A stretch of DNA of 64,000 nt from JBALVT01 sp036960305 (GTDB taxonomy: Bacteria > Pseudomonadota > Gammaproteobacteria > Pseudomonadales > Halieaceae). Shown here piece by piece: positions 44,237-54,151 of the stretch. The position numbers were made by a program, and so were the translations under genes. The notes under the pieces are model-generated. The model saw only the letters and a list, made by a program, of their open reading frames with translations, had not been told where the DNA came from and searched no databases. Position 1 is the stretch's first letter. Each line of letters starts with the position of its first letter. Location of the stretch: NCBI GenBank assembly GCA_036960305.1, contig JBALWA010000014.1, positions 1-64,000 on the forward strand, given 5' to 3'.

Positions 44237-44973
44237 TCACTTTTCTCCTGCGTCACGGTCGAAGACGGGGGTCGACGAAACAATTCCCGACTCTTCAGGG
44301 GCTGGTCCCCCAGATGTCCCGCGAGAGCATATCGCAGCAACCGTTTGGCGGCCAGGCGAGCGGCATCGCTGCGCTCTCCCGCCGCGACTGCCAGCATATC
44401 TGCGCCGGAGAAAACCGGGATACCGGGGGCGGCTTTAGCGCGCTGTTCTACCAGACCAAACTCCTGATGATAGTAATACCAGCGACCTGACTGAACATCC
44501 TCGCCATTGTATCCATCCGCGCGAAGATCGAAGCCGTAGCCCAGCTCATCCAGTAAATTAAATTCAAAACGGCGCAGAATGTCGCCCAGAGCCCCGCTGT
44601 CTCCCAGTGAAGCCACAGCGTCACCATAAGCAATAAAGAGCCCGGGGTGGGCATCGTTGCGATGCATGAGCCTCATGAGTAATTCGTTCAGGTAAATACC
44701 ACTGTAAAGGCGCTCACCGCGGAGAGCGGGAACCTCTCCAGCCACTTCACTGCCGACCAGGGTTTTCATCTCGGATTTTCCGCTAAAAGACAATAATAAC
44801 GGCGTAAAAGGTTGCAGTATCGCACCGCTGGAGCGCCCGCGAACAGAGCGCCTCGCGCCCTTGGCAACGAGGCTGATACGGCCGTATTCTGCGGTCAGAA
44901 CTTCCAGTAGCAAGCTGCTGTCGCGGTAGTGTCGACTGTGTAGAACAAAGGCTGGCTGTAAATGGACGCGCAC
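44233..44973 (-). CDS. recO: DNA repair protein RecO
   Basis: A 246-residue protein of the RecFOR pathway that loads RecA on SSB-coated gaps. The N-terminal OB fold is recognisable (QPAFVLHSRHYRDSSLLLEVL, ISLVAKGARR). It has no zinc-finger cysteines in the middle. Start is GTG at 44973, 15 nt after the era stop. Confidence 0.94.
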   Translation of the reverse strand: MRVHLQPAFVLHSRHYRDSSLLLEVLTAEYGRISLVAKGARRSVRGRSSGAILQPFTPLLLSFSGKSEMKTLVGSEVAGEVPALRGERLYSGIYLNELLMRLMHRNDAHPGLFIAYGDAVASLGDSGALGDILRRFEFNLLDELGYGFDLRADGYNGEDVQSGRWYYYHQEFGLVEQRAKAAPGIPVFSGADMLAVAAGERSDAARLAAKRLLRYALAGHLGDQPLKSRELFRRPPSSTVTQEKSE

Positions 44974-44988
44974 GGGGCTCAGGCCGCT

Positions 44989-45888
44989 TTACCGATCATC
45001 ATACCCCAGGCTTCGCAGGGCACGCTCGTCATCGGACCAGCCGGATTTAACTTTGATCCATAAACGCAACATGATTTTGCTATCAAACAGGGGCTCCATA
45101 TCTCGCCGTGCATCCGATCCAATTGAACGCAACCTTGCCCCACCCTCGCCAATCAATATCTTCTTTTGGCCCTTGCGTTCGACAAAAATCACTGCAGAGA
45201 TATGAAGGATAGCGCCTTCCTGCTTGAATTCCTCAATTTCCACGGTGACAGCATAGGGTAGCTCATCACCCAGTTGCCGCATGATTTTTTCACGCACGAT
45301 CTCCGACGCCAAAAAACGCTGACTGCGATCGGTAATCTGGTCTTCTGGGAAAAAGTGCGTCGCTTCTGGCAGGTATTTCAGGATTTCAAGCTCAAGCTCG
45401 GCTACATTGTGATTCTGTAGCGCCGAAATTGGCATAATAGCTGCGAAATCCGCTTTTTCGGCCAAGGCCTTTAAATGGGGCAACAAACGCCCTTTGTCCT
45501 CCAGAAGGTCAGCCTTGTTAATCGCCAATAGGGTCGGCACGCCCGCCCCACTGACCCGTTGCAGAACCATATCGTCTTCCTCGGTCCAGGCGGTTCGGTC
45601 CACGACGAAAACGATGACATCAACATCCTTGATTGCAGAGCTCGCCGCACGATTCATGTAGCGATTGATGGCCTTACTTTCCAGCTTGTGCAGACCCGGA
45701 GTGTCCACAAAGATGATCTGGTGATCGCCCTCAGTCTTGATGCCCAAAACCTGATGTCGGGTGGTCTGGGGCTTACGGGAGGTAATGCTGATTTTCTGAC
45801 CCAGGATATGATTCAGCAGTGTGGACTTCCCCACATTGGGGCGACCAACGATAGCGACATAGCCACAGCGTTTTTTATCAGTTTGCAT
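44989..45888 (-). CDS. era: GTPase Era
   Basis: A 299-residue GTPase for 16S rRNA/30S maturation. G1 GRPNVGKST, G3 DTPG, and G4 NKAD are visible, and the KH domain ends with the GEGGARLRSIGSDARRD region. Overlaps the rnc gene by 11 nt, as usual for this pair. Confidence 0.97.
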   Translation of the reverse strand: MQTDKKRCGYVAIVGRPNVGKSTLLNHILGQKISITSRKPQTTRHQVLGIKTEGDHQIIFVDTPGLHKLESKAINRYMNRAASSAIKDVDVIVFVVDRTAWTEEDDMVLQRVSGAGVPTLLAINKADLLEDKGRLLPHLKALAEKADFAAIMPISALQNHNVAELELEILKYLPEATHFFPEDQITDRSQRFLASEIVREKIMRQLGDELPYAVTVEIEEFKQEGAILHISAVIFVERKGQKKILIGEGGARLRSIGSDARRDMEPLFDSKIMLRLWIKVKSGWSDDERALRSLGYDDR

Positions 45889-46558
45889 TGGATTCCAATC
45901 CCAAAAGAGCAGCCTCAGCCGCCGCCTGTTCGGCTTTTCGTCGGCTACTGCCCTCTCCCATCACTACCTTGATCGGCTTTTGCACCTTGCACGCGATCTG
46001 GAAAACCTGGTTGTGATCGTCACCGCTGACTGTGCATAACTCATACTCAGGCAAGGGCCTACCGCGCCCCTGTAGGTACTCCTGTAACCGGGTCTTGGCG
46101 TCCTTACTGCTCGCCATGCTGTCTAGATCTGCCAGGCGTGGACCAAACCAGCGCAGCAAATGTGTGCGGCAGGTATCCACATCACTATCCAGTAAGATGG
46201 CCCCGGCAACAGCCTCCAGTGCATCCGCTAATATGGAACCACGGCGGTGGCCACCGCTTTTTTTCTCTCCTGGGCCCAAGCTCAAGTGCTCGCCCAAACC
46301 CAACTCTTTCGCCATCTCAGCCAGCGTCTCACCCTTCACTAAGGAGGCACGCATACGACTCAACTCACCCTCGCGGGCGCTGGGAAATTGCTGATAGATA
46401 GCCTCAGCAATCACATGATTAACAATGGAGTCACCCAGAAACTCGAGACGTTCATTATTGTGACTACCAACACTGCGGTGCGCCATCGCCAGAGCGAGCA
46501 GCTCGCTATTGGAGAATTCGTAGCCGATAGTGCGCTGTAGAACCGCGAAATTACTCAT
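45878..46558 (-). CDS. rnc: Ribonuclease III
   Basis: A 226-residue double-strand-specific RNase. The signature NERLEFLGDSIVNHVIAE and the second acidic site DALEAVAGAILLD are present, with a C-terminal dsRBD (TRLQEYLQGRGRPLPEY). It overlaps era and lies 21 nt after the DUF4845 gene. Confidence 0.97.
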   Translation of the reverse strand: MSNFAVLQRTIGYEFSNSELLALAMAHRSVGSHNNERLEFLGDSIVNHVIAEAIYQQFPSAREGELSRMRASLVKGETLAEMAKELGLGEHLSLGPGEKKSGGHRRGSILADALEAVAGAILLDSDVDTCRTHLLRWFGPRLADLDSMASSKDAKTRLQEYLQGRGRPLPEYELCTVSGDDHNQVFQIACKVQKPIKVVMGEGSSRRKAEQAAAEAALLGLESNAN

Positions 46559-46579
46559 CCAGACCTGCTCATGAGCACA

Positions 46580-46963
46580 TCACGGCGCCGGTTGGCCTAC
46601 CTGCAGCTTTAAGTCATCGAAACTCATAACCGCATCAATGCGCCCCATTACACTGATTCTCGCTTCGTAGTTGGCATCGATCCAGGTCTTGCCATCTTTG
46701 CGATATATTTCAATATCCCGGGGGTCAACATCGTAAACCTGGTTGGTATTGAGCAGATTCTCCATCTGACGACGCAACTCTCGAATCGTCTTTTTTTCGG
46801 CTTCATACTCCGTTGCCACCTTGGTGACAACTTCCTTAACAGTAAGATACTCAAAATAACTGGGTGCCAGACGCATACCGCACATGATAAAAAAGCCCAC
46901 CATGATTGCTATGCTAAGCATACCCAAAAGTGACATTCCCGATTGACGGTGGCGCATTACCAT
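46580..46963 (-). CDS. DUF4845 domain protein
   Basis: A 127-residue protein with a type IV pilin-like N-terminus (RQSGMSLLGMLSIAIMVGFF) and one membrane segment. This family lies regularly between lepB and rnc in Pseudomonas-like genomes; function is unknown. Gap of 43 nt to lepB. Confidence 0.88.
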   Translation of the reverse strand: MVMRHRQSGMSLLGMLSIAIMVGFFIMCGMRLAPSYFEYLTVKEVVTKVATEYEAEKKTIRELRRQMENLLNTNQVYDVDPRDIEIYRKDGKTWIDANYEARISVMGRIDAVMSFDDLKLQVGQPAP

Positions 46964-47006
46964 GTTTTTCTCCCCATTTTAGTCACCTCTAATACTACAG
47001 GTTTAA

Positions 47007-47846
47007 TTATTGTATTGACCCAACACGGCTAAAGCTCGGGATACTGAATACCGATTCCCAGTGCATCCATATTGCAAACGCCTCGCCTACTATATCCTTT
47101 TCTGGCACTTGACCCCAAATCCGACTGTCGCTGCTGTTATCCCGATTATCGCCCATCATAAAATAATGGCCAGGTTTAACAACAACAGAAAAGCCCCGGG
47201 CCTGTCGCAGATCATCGACTTGCATGAGGTGGGTGGCATCGCCCAGCGTCTCCAAAGCCAACTGATATCGCGAATTTCCATCCGGTATCGTTGCCAGGTG
47301 TTCGCGTTCCAGTCGCTCGCCATTGACATAAATTTCCTTATCTCGGTAGCTGATCTGGTCGCCGGGCAACCCCACCACTCGCTTGATAAAATAAGTATCG
47401 TTCATATGGGGCGGGAAGAAAACCATCACATCGCCGCGTTCGGGTGTATTCAGGTCCAGTACTTTGGTACGCACTACCGGCAAACGTATACCGTAGGTGA
47501 ATTTGTTCACCAGTATATAGTCTCCCACCTTGAGGGTGGGGACCATTGAGGCCGAGGGGATCTGGAAGGGTTCTACCAGAAAAGATCGCAGCACAAACAC
47601 AACAAACAGTACCGGAAAGAAGGATTTGGCGTACTCGACCAGTACTGGCTCTCTTGCCGATTGTGCAGCCTTGGCACGGTAGGCGATGCCATGCTCACTA
47701 CCTTCGGTCGACCACTGTGGAAATTCCTGTTGAAGCTGGTTAAGCGTCGCATTTCGAGACCGCGCGAGAAAAATAGCGTCGAGGGCCCATATCAGGCCGC
47801 TGCCAAAAACCAGGGTTACGAGAATCAGGGGGAAATCAATGTTCAT
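47007..47846 (-). CDS. lepB: Signal peptidase I
   Basis: A 279-residue inner-membrane protease that removes Sec/Tat signal peptides. Catalytic Ser100 (PSASM) and Lys155 (FIKRVVG) are visible, with the GDNRDNSSDSR box and two N-terminal membrane segments. It lies 12 nt after lepA. Confidence 0.97.
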   Translation of the reverse strand: MNIDFPLILVTLVFGSGLIWALDAIFLARSRNATLNQLQQEFPQWSTEGSEHGIAYRAKAAQSAREPVLVEYAKSFFPVLFVVFVLRSFLVEPFQIPSASMVPTLKVGDYILVNKFTYGIRLPVVRTKVLDLNTPERGDVMVFFPPHMNDTYFIKRVVGLPGDQISYRDKEIYVNGERLEREHLATIPDGNSRYQLALETLGDATHLMQVDDLRQARGFSVVVKPGHYFMMGDNRDNSSDSRIWGQVPEKDIVGEAFAIWMHWESVFSIPSFSRVGSIQ

Positions 47847-47858
47847 CGTAACGTCCTG

Positions 47859-49658
47859 TCAGCCATCTACTTTCAGCACAGCCAAAAAGGCCGACTGGGG
47901 GATTTCAACACTACCGACCTGCTTCATGCGTTTTTTACCGGCTTTTTGCTTCTCAAGTAGCTTGCGCTTGCGCGATACATCGCCGCCATAGCACTTGGCG
48001 GTAACATTCTTACGCAGCGCCTTAACCGTCTGCCTGGCAACGACCTTGCTACCCACTGCAGCCTGAATCGCCACATCGAACATTTGCCTTGGAATGAGCT
48101 CTTTCATTTTCTCAGTCAGCAAACGTCCGCGTGACTGAACCTGATTCCGGTGCAGAATGATCGCCAGCGCATCGACGCGATCGCCGTTAATCAGTACATC
48201 GAGACGCACCAGATCAGCGGCTTCGAAGCGCTCAAAACTGTAATCCAGAGAGGCATAACCTCGACTTACGGATTTCAGGCGATCAAAAAAGTCCAGTACC
48301 ACCTCGGCCATGGGCAGGTCATAAATAACAGATACCTGGGAGCCCAGGAACTGCATATCCTTTTGCACGCCCCGCCTTTCGACACAGAGGGTAATCACAT
48401 TACCAAGGTAATCCTGCGGAACGAGTATGTGGGCGCGGGCAATGGGTTCGCGCATTTGCTCGATGACGCCCAGGTCAGGCAAGGACGAGGGGTTATCTAC
48501 AGTAATAACCTCTCCATTATTTTTTTGAACTTCATAGATTACCGTGGGGGCAGACGTAATCAGGTCGAGATCGTACTCACGCTCCAGGCGCTCCTGGATA
48601 ATCTCCATGTGAAGCATACCCAGGAAACCACAACGAAATCCGAATCCCAGCGCATCAGAGCTTTCCGGTTCGTAAAACAGGGAGGCGTCATTTAGCGTCA
48701 ACTTGGCCAAAGCATCTCGAAAATCCTCAAAGTCGTCAGAGGAAATAGGGAAAATACCGGCGTAGACCTGGGGCTTGACCTGCTTAAAGCCCGGCAGCGC
48801 CAGCACGTCGGCATTACCAGAATGGATTATCGTGTCACCAACCGGCGCCCCGTGGATATCTTTGATACCCGCTACCACATACCCGACTTCCCCCGCCTTT
48901 AACTCGCCGGTCTCCTGTCTTTTGGGCGTAAAAATACCCACGCTGTCCACCTGGTGAGCCTTGCCTATGGTCTTGGCGACAATTTTGTCCCGCTTTCGCA
49001 ATACGCCGTGCTTGACCCTGACCAGAGACACTACACCGAGGTAGTTATCGAACCAGGAGTCAATAATAAGAGCCTGCAGTGGCGCTTCCAGGTCGCCTTC
49101 GGGGGGCGGAATCGTTGCCACCAGGTACTCCAGTGCATCTTCAATTCCCATGCCCGATTTTGCGCTGACTTGCACAGCATGCGAAGCATCTATGCCAATG
49201 ATTTCCTCAATTTCGAGCTGAACTTTTTCCGGGTCAGCCTGGGGCAGGTCCATCTTATTGAGGATCGGCAAGACTTCCAAACCCTGCTCTATCGCCGTAT
49301 AGCAGTTGGCGACTGACTGTGCTTCTACGCCCTGCCCCGCATCAACCACCAGTAAGGCACCCTCACAGGCCGCCAGGGAACGGGAAACCTCATAGGAAAA
49401 ATCCACGTGCCCAGGCGTGTCAATGAAGTTTAATTGATATATTTTGCCGTCCTGGGACGTGTAATCCAGGGTGACGCTCTGTGCCTTGATCGTTATTCCG
49501 CGCTCGCGCTCGATGTCCATCGAATCGAGTACCTGAGCATCCATTTCACGCGCGCTTAAGCCGCCGCAATGCTGGATAAATCGGTCCGCCAAAGTGGATT
49601 TGCCGTGGTCAATATGGGCAATAATTGAAAAATTTCGGATGTTACTAAGGTCGCTCAC
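47859..49658 (-). CDS. lepA: Elongation factor 4
   Basis: A 599-residue translational GTPase with AHIDHGKST, DTPGHVDF and NKMD motifs and the LepA-specific C-terminus (RKRLLEKQKAGKKRMK). Start is GTG at 49658. Same strand and order as in pseudomonads (mucD-lepA-lepB). Confidence 0.97.
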   Translation of the reverse strand: MSDLSNIRNFSIIAHIDHGKSTLADRFIQHCGGLSAREMDAQVLDSMDIERERGITIKAQSVTLDYTSQDGKIYQLNFIDTPGHVDFSYEVSRSLAACEGALLVVDAGQGVEAQSVANCYTAIEQGLEVLPILNKMDLPQADPEKVQLEIEEIIGIDASHAVQVSAKSGMGIEDALEYLVATIPPPEGDLEAPLQALIIDSWFDNYLGVVSLVRVKHGVLRKRDKIVAKTIGKAHQVDSVGIFTPKRQETGELKAGEVGYVVAGIKDIHGAPVGDTIIHSGNADVLALPGFKQVKPQVYAGIFPISSDDFEDFRDALAKLTLNDASLFYEPESSDALGFGFRCGFLGMLHMEIIQERLEREYDLDLITSAPTVIYEVQKNNGEVITVDNPSSLPDLGVIEQMREPIARAHILVPQDYLGNVITLCVERRGVQKDMQFLGSQVSVIYDLPMAEVVLDFFDRLKSVSRGYASLDYSFERFEAADLVRLDVLINGDRVDALAIILHRNQVQSRGRLLTEKMKELIPRQMFDVAIQAAVGSKVVARQTVKALRKNVTAKCYGGDVSRKRKLLEKQKAGKKRMKQVGSVEIPQSAFLAVLKVDG

Positions 49659-49805
49659 GCACTCAAGCTCGATTCTGTGTGGATCATGGAATGGCCCGTG
49701 AAATTGGGCCTATGACGTCTTACTTCAAAAGACGCGCGATTGTACCCTATCAGGGATACAACCGCCACGCTCCATCAGAGACAATGCACCGCCATTAACC
49801 GCCGC

Positions 49806-51209
49806 TTATTCGCCCAGTTTCAAGCCGATAAACAGGGGGTTACCCCGGCGAATGAGGCGCAGGGGAACGGAAGAGCCGCTCTTGAGTCTACCTACCGCAT
49901 CCTCAAACGCCTGTTGTGTCTTAACAGGTGCAGTGCCGATCAAAGTAATAACATCTCCGGCCGCTATGCCCGCTTGGGCGGCGACTGATGAGGGCACGAC
50001 CTCACGTACAACAACGCCGCCATCAATACCCCAGCGCTCGAGGTTTTCTTGCTGCGCGGTCTCCACGACCAGCCCCAATCGACCGCCATAACCATCCTGG
50101 CCTTGCTGTCGGTTTAATGCATAACTATCGTCGGAATCGAGACCGCCCACCTCTACAGTCAGGGTTTTGCTCCGCTGATTACGTACAATTTCCACCGTGG
50201 CATCTGTACCGGGCTTTATCAGGCCCACCATATGGGGTAGATCTGCGGAAGTTAGCACCTCAACACCATTAAAGCGCACGATTACATCGCCCGACTTAAG
50301 TCCCGCTTTATCTGCCGGACCCTCGGGTGCAACCTGGGAAACCAGGGCTCCGTGAGGCCTGTCGAGACCGAACGAGTCCGCTAAATTCTTATCCACATCC
50401 TGGATAGTGACACCGAACCAGCCGCGGGTGACCCGACCATTTTCCTTAAGCTGTTCTACCACGTTGTTCACGACACTGGCCGGAATAGCAAACGAAAGAC
50501 CGATGGATCCGCCGCTGCGAGTGAATATCTGGGAATTTACGCCAACGACCTCACCCGCCAGATTAAACAACGGTCCGCCTGAATTGCCTGGATTTATAGC
50601 GACATCGGTCTGGATAAAGGGCACATAATTCTCATTTCGCTCGGTAGGTAAGCTGCGCCCCTTGGCACTGACAATACCCGCCGTAACCGAATAATCGAGG
50701 CCAAAAGGCGAACCAATCGCGAGCACCCATTCACCCACTTCAAGCTCTCCCGCCTTACCCAGTGTGAGCACCGGCAAGTTTTTCGCATTCACTCTGAGCA
50801 GCGCCAAATCTGACCGAGGATCTGTACCAATAACCTCAGCGTCATATTCCCGACGGTCGCTCAATCTCACCAATACACTGTCGGCACCCTCAACTACGTG
50901 ATTATTGGTCACGATATAACCGTCTTCTGAGATGATAAAGCCAGAACCCATGGCCATTTGCTGTCGCTGGCTGGGCGGCGCGCCACGATGCTCGAAAAAG
51001 CGTCGCAAATATTCGGGAATCTCCTCCGGGTTTGGCCCGGATTGACTGGCACGCTTGCCGCTATGCTCGACCACGATTTTGACTACCGCTGGCGAACTGT
51101 TTTTGACAATTTCCGTGAAATCCGGCAATTGGGCAGCTGATACCGCGGCACTAACCAACAGTAAACCCGTAGCGAATAGAACCGCCACCACTCGAGACAA
51201 TGCATTCAT
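49806..51209 (-). CDS. mucD: DegQ/MucD-type periplasmic serine protease
   Basis: A 467-residue HtrA protease with signal peptide (cleavage near VSAAQ). The triad is His104 (TNNHVV), Asp134 (SDLALL) and Ser210 (GNSGGP), followed by two PDZ domains (about 270-360 and 380-460). It degrades misfolded envelope proteins. Its place after rpoE-rseA-rseB-rseC supports the mucD name and a link with the sigma-E response. Confidence 0.95.
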   Translation of the reverse strand: MNALSRVVAVLFATGLLLVSAAVSAAQLPDFTEIVKNSSPAVVKIVVEHSGKRASQSGPNPEEIPEYLRRFFEHRGAPPSQRQQMAMGSGFIISEDGYIVTNNHVVEGADSVLVRLSDRREYDAEVIGTDPRSDLALLRVNAKNLPVLTLGKAGELEVGEWVLAIGSPFGLDYSVTAGIVSAKGRSLPTERNENYVPFIQTDVAINPGNSGGPLFNLAGEVVGVNSQIFTRSGGSIGLSFAIPASVVNNVVEQLKENGRVTRGWFGVTIQDVDKNLADSFGLDRPHGALVSQVAPEGPADKAGLKSGDVIVRFNGVEVLTSADLPHMVGLIKPGTDATVEIVRNQRSKTLTVEVGGLDSDDSYALNRQQGQDGYGGRLGLVVETAQQENLERWGIDGGVVVREVVPSSVAAQAGIAAGDVITLIGTAPVKTQQAFEDAVGRLKSGSSVPLRLIRRGNPLFIGLKLGE

Positions 51210-51243
51210 AGTCGTCTTCCGATCTGAATTGAAAAAAAAGGCG

Positions 51244-51735
51244 TTAAACCGCAGTAGCGATCAGCGAGCCAGACCTTACAACTTCCAGTAAGGTGGGCTG
51301 CAAGTCGGCATCATCGCGATGACGCCAGGCATGCCAGCGGACACCCGCCACCCCCAGGACGAAGCCAGCCACCGCGCCCAACACCGCCAATAGATCCTGG
51401 TCGCCTTCGAAGAAACCGACAGCGCCGGATGCACCGCACAGCATCGCGGCCAGGGGCAACATGTAAACGATAAAAGAGCCGCGTAAAATCACCTCTTCAG
51501 GAATGCTAATTCTGACCTGGTCGTTCACCTCACAGGCCGTTGGAGCCAGTTTCCCGGGCAACACCCTGATATAGCTGCGACTGCCATCAGAAATCTGGTT
51601 GATCAGGCCGTGGCCACAACCTTTCTGTACCGAACAACTGCCACAGGTGCTCTGTCGAATCGTCTCAACCCAGAGACTGCCGGTCTCTACAGCCACGACA
51701 CGCCCCGTCTCCGTCAACATTCCAAAGCTATCCAC
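51244..51735 (-). CDS. rseC: SoxR-reducing system protein RseC / MucC
   Basis: A 163-residue membrane protein with the cysteine cluster CGSCSVQKGCG near residues 30-41 and two membrane segments (about 85-105, 108-128). It modulates sigma-E activity and helps keep SoxR reduced in E. coli. Start is GTG, 6 nt after the RseB stop. Confidence 0.9.
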   Translation of the reverse strand: MDSFGMLTETGRVVAVETGSLWVETIRQSTCGSCSVQKGCGHGLINQISDGSRSYIRVLPGKLAPTACEVNDQVRISIPEEVILRGSFIVYMLPLAAMLCGASGAVGFFEGDQDLLAVLGAVAGFVLGVAGVRWHAWRHRDDADLQPTLLEVVRSGSLIATAV

Positions 51736-51741
51736 TGCATA

Positions 51742-52701
51742 TTATTGCGCCACCCAGGTTACAGAGTCGGCAACCATTCTAGCGGTATTCAAAGGAACTT
51801 CCCCGATTACCGTCACCAATACCGGCTGGTCAGACATTCGCATCCCTCGCGTATAGGATGTCGTACCGCCCCGACGCACCACGCCCTCGCCAGGTTGTAT
51901 CTCTCGCGACAGCTCCTCAAGGAAAACGGAGAACACGGCCAGGCCGTCAGTGTAGGTTTTTCGGGTAGATTGCCGCTTCGGCTCGTCTGTCATGGTAAAA
52001 CCCTCGGGAACCCACCGAATATCCCAATGGCTGGAAGGCAGGGAGGCATCATTGGAGGAGGACATGTCGGGGTGAGTCGCCCTATGCACTACTTCCGCAC
52101 TGGCAGCGCCCGGGGCTTCTTCTGTGTAGGAGAGGTTAGCAAACTGGAAACGCTCAAGGGTTTTTTGACCTCGCCCCTGGGTTCTGGCACGGAGCAACAG
52201 GCCTGTTTCCCGGTCCAACTCCATGATATATCCGTACCGGTACATATCCCGAGGCTCGATCTGGATAAGCACAGCCTTGCGTCCTGCGATCCTGTCGCCT
52301 TCACCCTCGCCAACCGCAAAGCGGTAATGGGCCGCAATACCGCAGTCACCCGACTGCATCTCTTCACCTATTCGTAACAGGCGATGACCGGGATGAACAC
52401 AGTGCAGCGGGTGATCGACGCGCACAACCTGCGCGCCCTGCCCCGTCAATTGAGTCAGGCTTTCCGACGCAGTGCCATCCACAACAGAGTGGGATACCTG
52501 CATCACCTGCATATTGTCGCCTCGTTCCAGGGTGACAACACCGTGATAATTAACCTCGTGTGAGCTCCTGGACATTTTGTCCAGCCACTGCAGGGCCACT
52601 GAATCAGCACCGGGGCAGCTAGCCGCTGTCACCTGTGCCGACAGCGTCAGTAAAAGTACGGTGGAAAACAGCTTTCGGGACCGGCCAGCCAAAGACGTCA
52701 C
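51742..52701 (-). CDS. rseB: Sigma-E regulator RseB / MucB
   Basis: A 319-residue periplasmic protein with signal peptide (LFSTVLLLTLSAQVTAA) that protects RseA from proteolysis and senses lipoprotein/LPS stress. The LolA-like N-terminal domain (ALQWLDKMSRSSHEVNYHGV) and C-terminal WVPEGF domain are typical. A GTG at 52701 with AAGGAG 10 nt upstream and 7 nt after the RseA stop is preferred; a longer TTG start at 52737 would overlap rseA. Confidence 0.92.
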   Translation of the reverse strand: MTSLAGRSRKLFSTVLLLTLSAQVTAASCPGADSVALQWLDKMSRSSHEVNYHGVVTLERGDNMQVMQVSHSVVDGTASESLTQLTGQGAQVVRVDHPLHCVHPGHRLLRIGEEMQSGDCGIAAHYRFAVGEGEGDRIAGRKAVLIQIEPRDMYRYGYIMELDRETGLLLRARTQGRGQKTLERFQFANLSYTEEAPGAASAEVVHRATHPDMSSSNDASLPSSHWDIRWVPEGFTMTDEPKRQSTRKTYTDGLAVFSVFLEELSREIQPGEGVVRRGGTTSYTRGMRMSDQPVLVTVIGEVPLNTARMVADSVTWVAQ

Positions 52702-52708
52702 GCCAACT

Positions 52709-53308
52709 CTACTCCTTGATTTCCTGTACGCGGGCAAAGGGTACCAAGCCCTGGGGGGAATTCAAGGCAGCGTGCTCGGCATGCTCCTGCATATATTTCT
52801 GCATACGCTGACGTGCCAACTCTCTGTAGGCGGTGCGTGCAGCGGGCTGCAGTACGGGAACGCCCTGCGTGCCAAAACTTGCTCGAACCGGTGTGGCGCC
52901 CACACTATTCACAAAACCAACCGCGGAGACGCCACCAAACTGGTTATTAGCTGCCATATAGGTATCTCCTTCTGCAAGCTGCGACAACTGCTGCCCACCA
53001 ACAACGACCACCGCTGCCACGGAGGCGGCTACGGCAAAGCTGGCTAGGGGCCTGAGCATCCGTTGAAAGGTTCCCGTCTTCTGACCTTCACCGGGATCGG
53101 CCAGCGCATCGCGCACACGTCCGGAGATGTCCATAGACAAATCCTGGACAGGCTGACCACCCATGGCAGAACGCGCGGCGTGATAACGTACCCAAGTCTG
53201 ACGTAATTCCGCGTCTTCACCCAGACTGGACAGCACACGCTGTAACTCCAGTTCATTGGCCTCATCGTCCATCAGGGCGGAAAGCGACTCCCGCAATCTT
53301 TCACTCAT
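52709..53308 (-). CDS. rseA: Anti-sigma-E factor RseA / MucA
   Basis: A 199-residue anti-sigma factor. The N-terminal domain (ESLSALMDDEANELELQRVL, LRQTWVRYHAARSAM) binds RpoE, a membrane segment lies at about 89-105, and the rest is periplasmic. It is cut by DegS/RseP-type proteases under envelope stress. It starts 91 nt after the rpoE stop. Confidence 0.93.
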   Translation of the reverse strand: MSERLRESLSALMDDEANELELQRVLSSLGEDAELRQTWVRYHAARSAMGGQPVQDLSMDISGRVRDALADPGEGQKTGTFQRMLRPLASFAVAASVAAVVVVGGQQLSQLAEGDTYMAANNQFGGVSAVGFVNSVGATPVRASFGTQGVPVLQPAARTAYRELARQRMQKYMQEHAEHAALNSPQGLVPFARVQEIKE

Positions 53309-53399
53309 TTTCTCATCCTTCGTGCTCTCACACGTATGTTCACACCTGCATACAAATTAAATCTAACCGGGCATCGCTGCAATATGGCAGAAATAATGC

Positions 53400-53984
53400 T
53401 CAGAATTCACCGTCCAACTGTTCTTTTACCTGCCGGTCTATAGCCTCCCGTGCCCGGAATATCCGCGACCGCACCGTCCCAACAGGACAATCCATAATCT
53501 CAGCGATATCCTCATAACTGAGACCATCAAATTCACGAAGTGTTACCGCTGTTCGTAAATCATCGGGCAATTCACGAATTGCCCGATCTACGACTTCCTT
53601 TAATTCCGCACCAAAAAGGGCGTTCTCGGGCGTGTTAAGGTCACGCAACGCCGCGCCACCGTCGTAGTACTCAGCATCTTCAACCTCAACATCTGAGCCA
53701 GGGGGGCGCCTGGACCTCGAAACCAGATGATTTTTCGCCGTGTTAATCGCAATGCGGTATAGCCAGGTATAGAACGCGCTATCGCCCCTAAAGCGTGGTA
53801 ACGCCCTGTAGGCTTTGATAAAAGCCTCCTGAGCAACATCCTGTACCTCATCTGCATCATGTACATAGCGGCTAATCAGCCCAAAAATCTTATGCTGGTA
53901 CTTCAGCACCAGTAGATCAAATGCTCTCGAATCGCCCTTTTGTACTTTTGCGACAAGCTGCTGATCCGTCTCTGCGGCAGTCAT
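53400..53984 (-). CDS. rpoE: RNA polymerase sigma factor RpoE / AlgU
   Basis: A 194-residue ECF sigma factor for envelope stress. Sigma2 (LVLKYQHKIFGLISRYVHD, AFIKAYRALPRFRGDSAFYTWLYRIA) and sigma4 (GLSYEDIAEIMDCPVGTVRSRIFRARE) are present. A likely self-recognised promoter lies at 54099-54125. First of a long run of same-strand genes reaching mazG. Confidence 0.96.
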   Translation of the reverse strand: MTAAETDQQLVAKVQKGDSRAFDLLVLKYQHKIFGLISRYVHDADEVQDVAQEAFIKAYRALPRFRGDSAFYTWLYRIAINTAKNHLVSRSRRPPGSDVEVEDAEYYDGGAALRDLNTPENALFGAELKEVVDRAIRELPDDLRTAVTLREFDGLSYEDIAEIMDCPVGTVRSRIFRAREAIDRQVKEQLDGEF

Positions 53985-54098
53985 GCCCTGCTCCCCTCCC
54001 TAGACCATGACATTACTGCCCCGGTGAAATTCTCCCAACTGCTTGAATAGACAGCCGAAATATCAATAAGTTCGCCGCTAGTTGCCAGCGACCCACTA

Positions 54099-54125
54099 TA
54101 AGAGACACTTAATTGAATAAAGTTC
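54099..54125 (-). promoter_or_regulatory. Sigma-E/AlgU-type promoter for rpoE
   Basis: On the minus strand GAACTT (54125-54120), 16 bp, then TCTTA (54103-54099) fits the AlgU/RpoE consensus GAACTT-N16/17-TCTGA with one mismatch. It lies about 115 nt upstream of the rpoE start and would give positive autoregulation. Confidence 0.75.
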
Positions 54126-54151
54126 CCCAAGACCATTTTCCCGATTCATCG

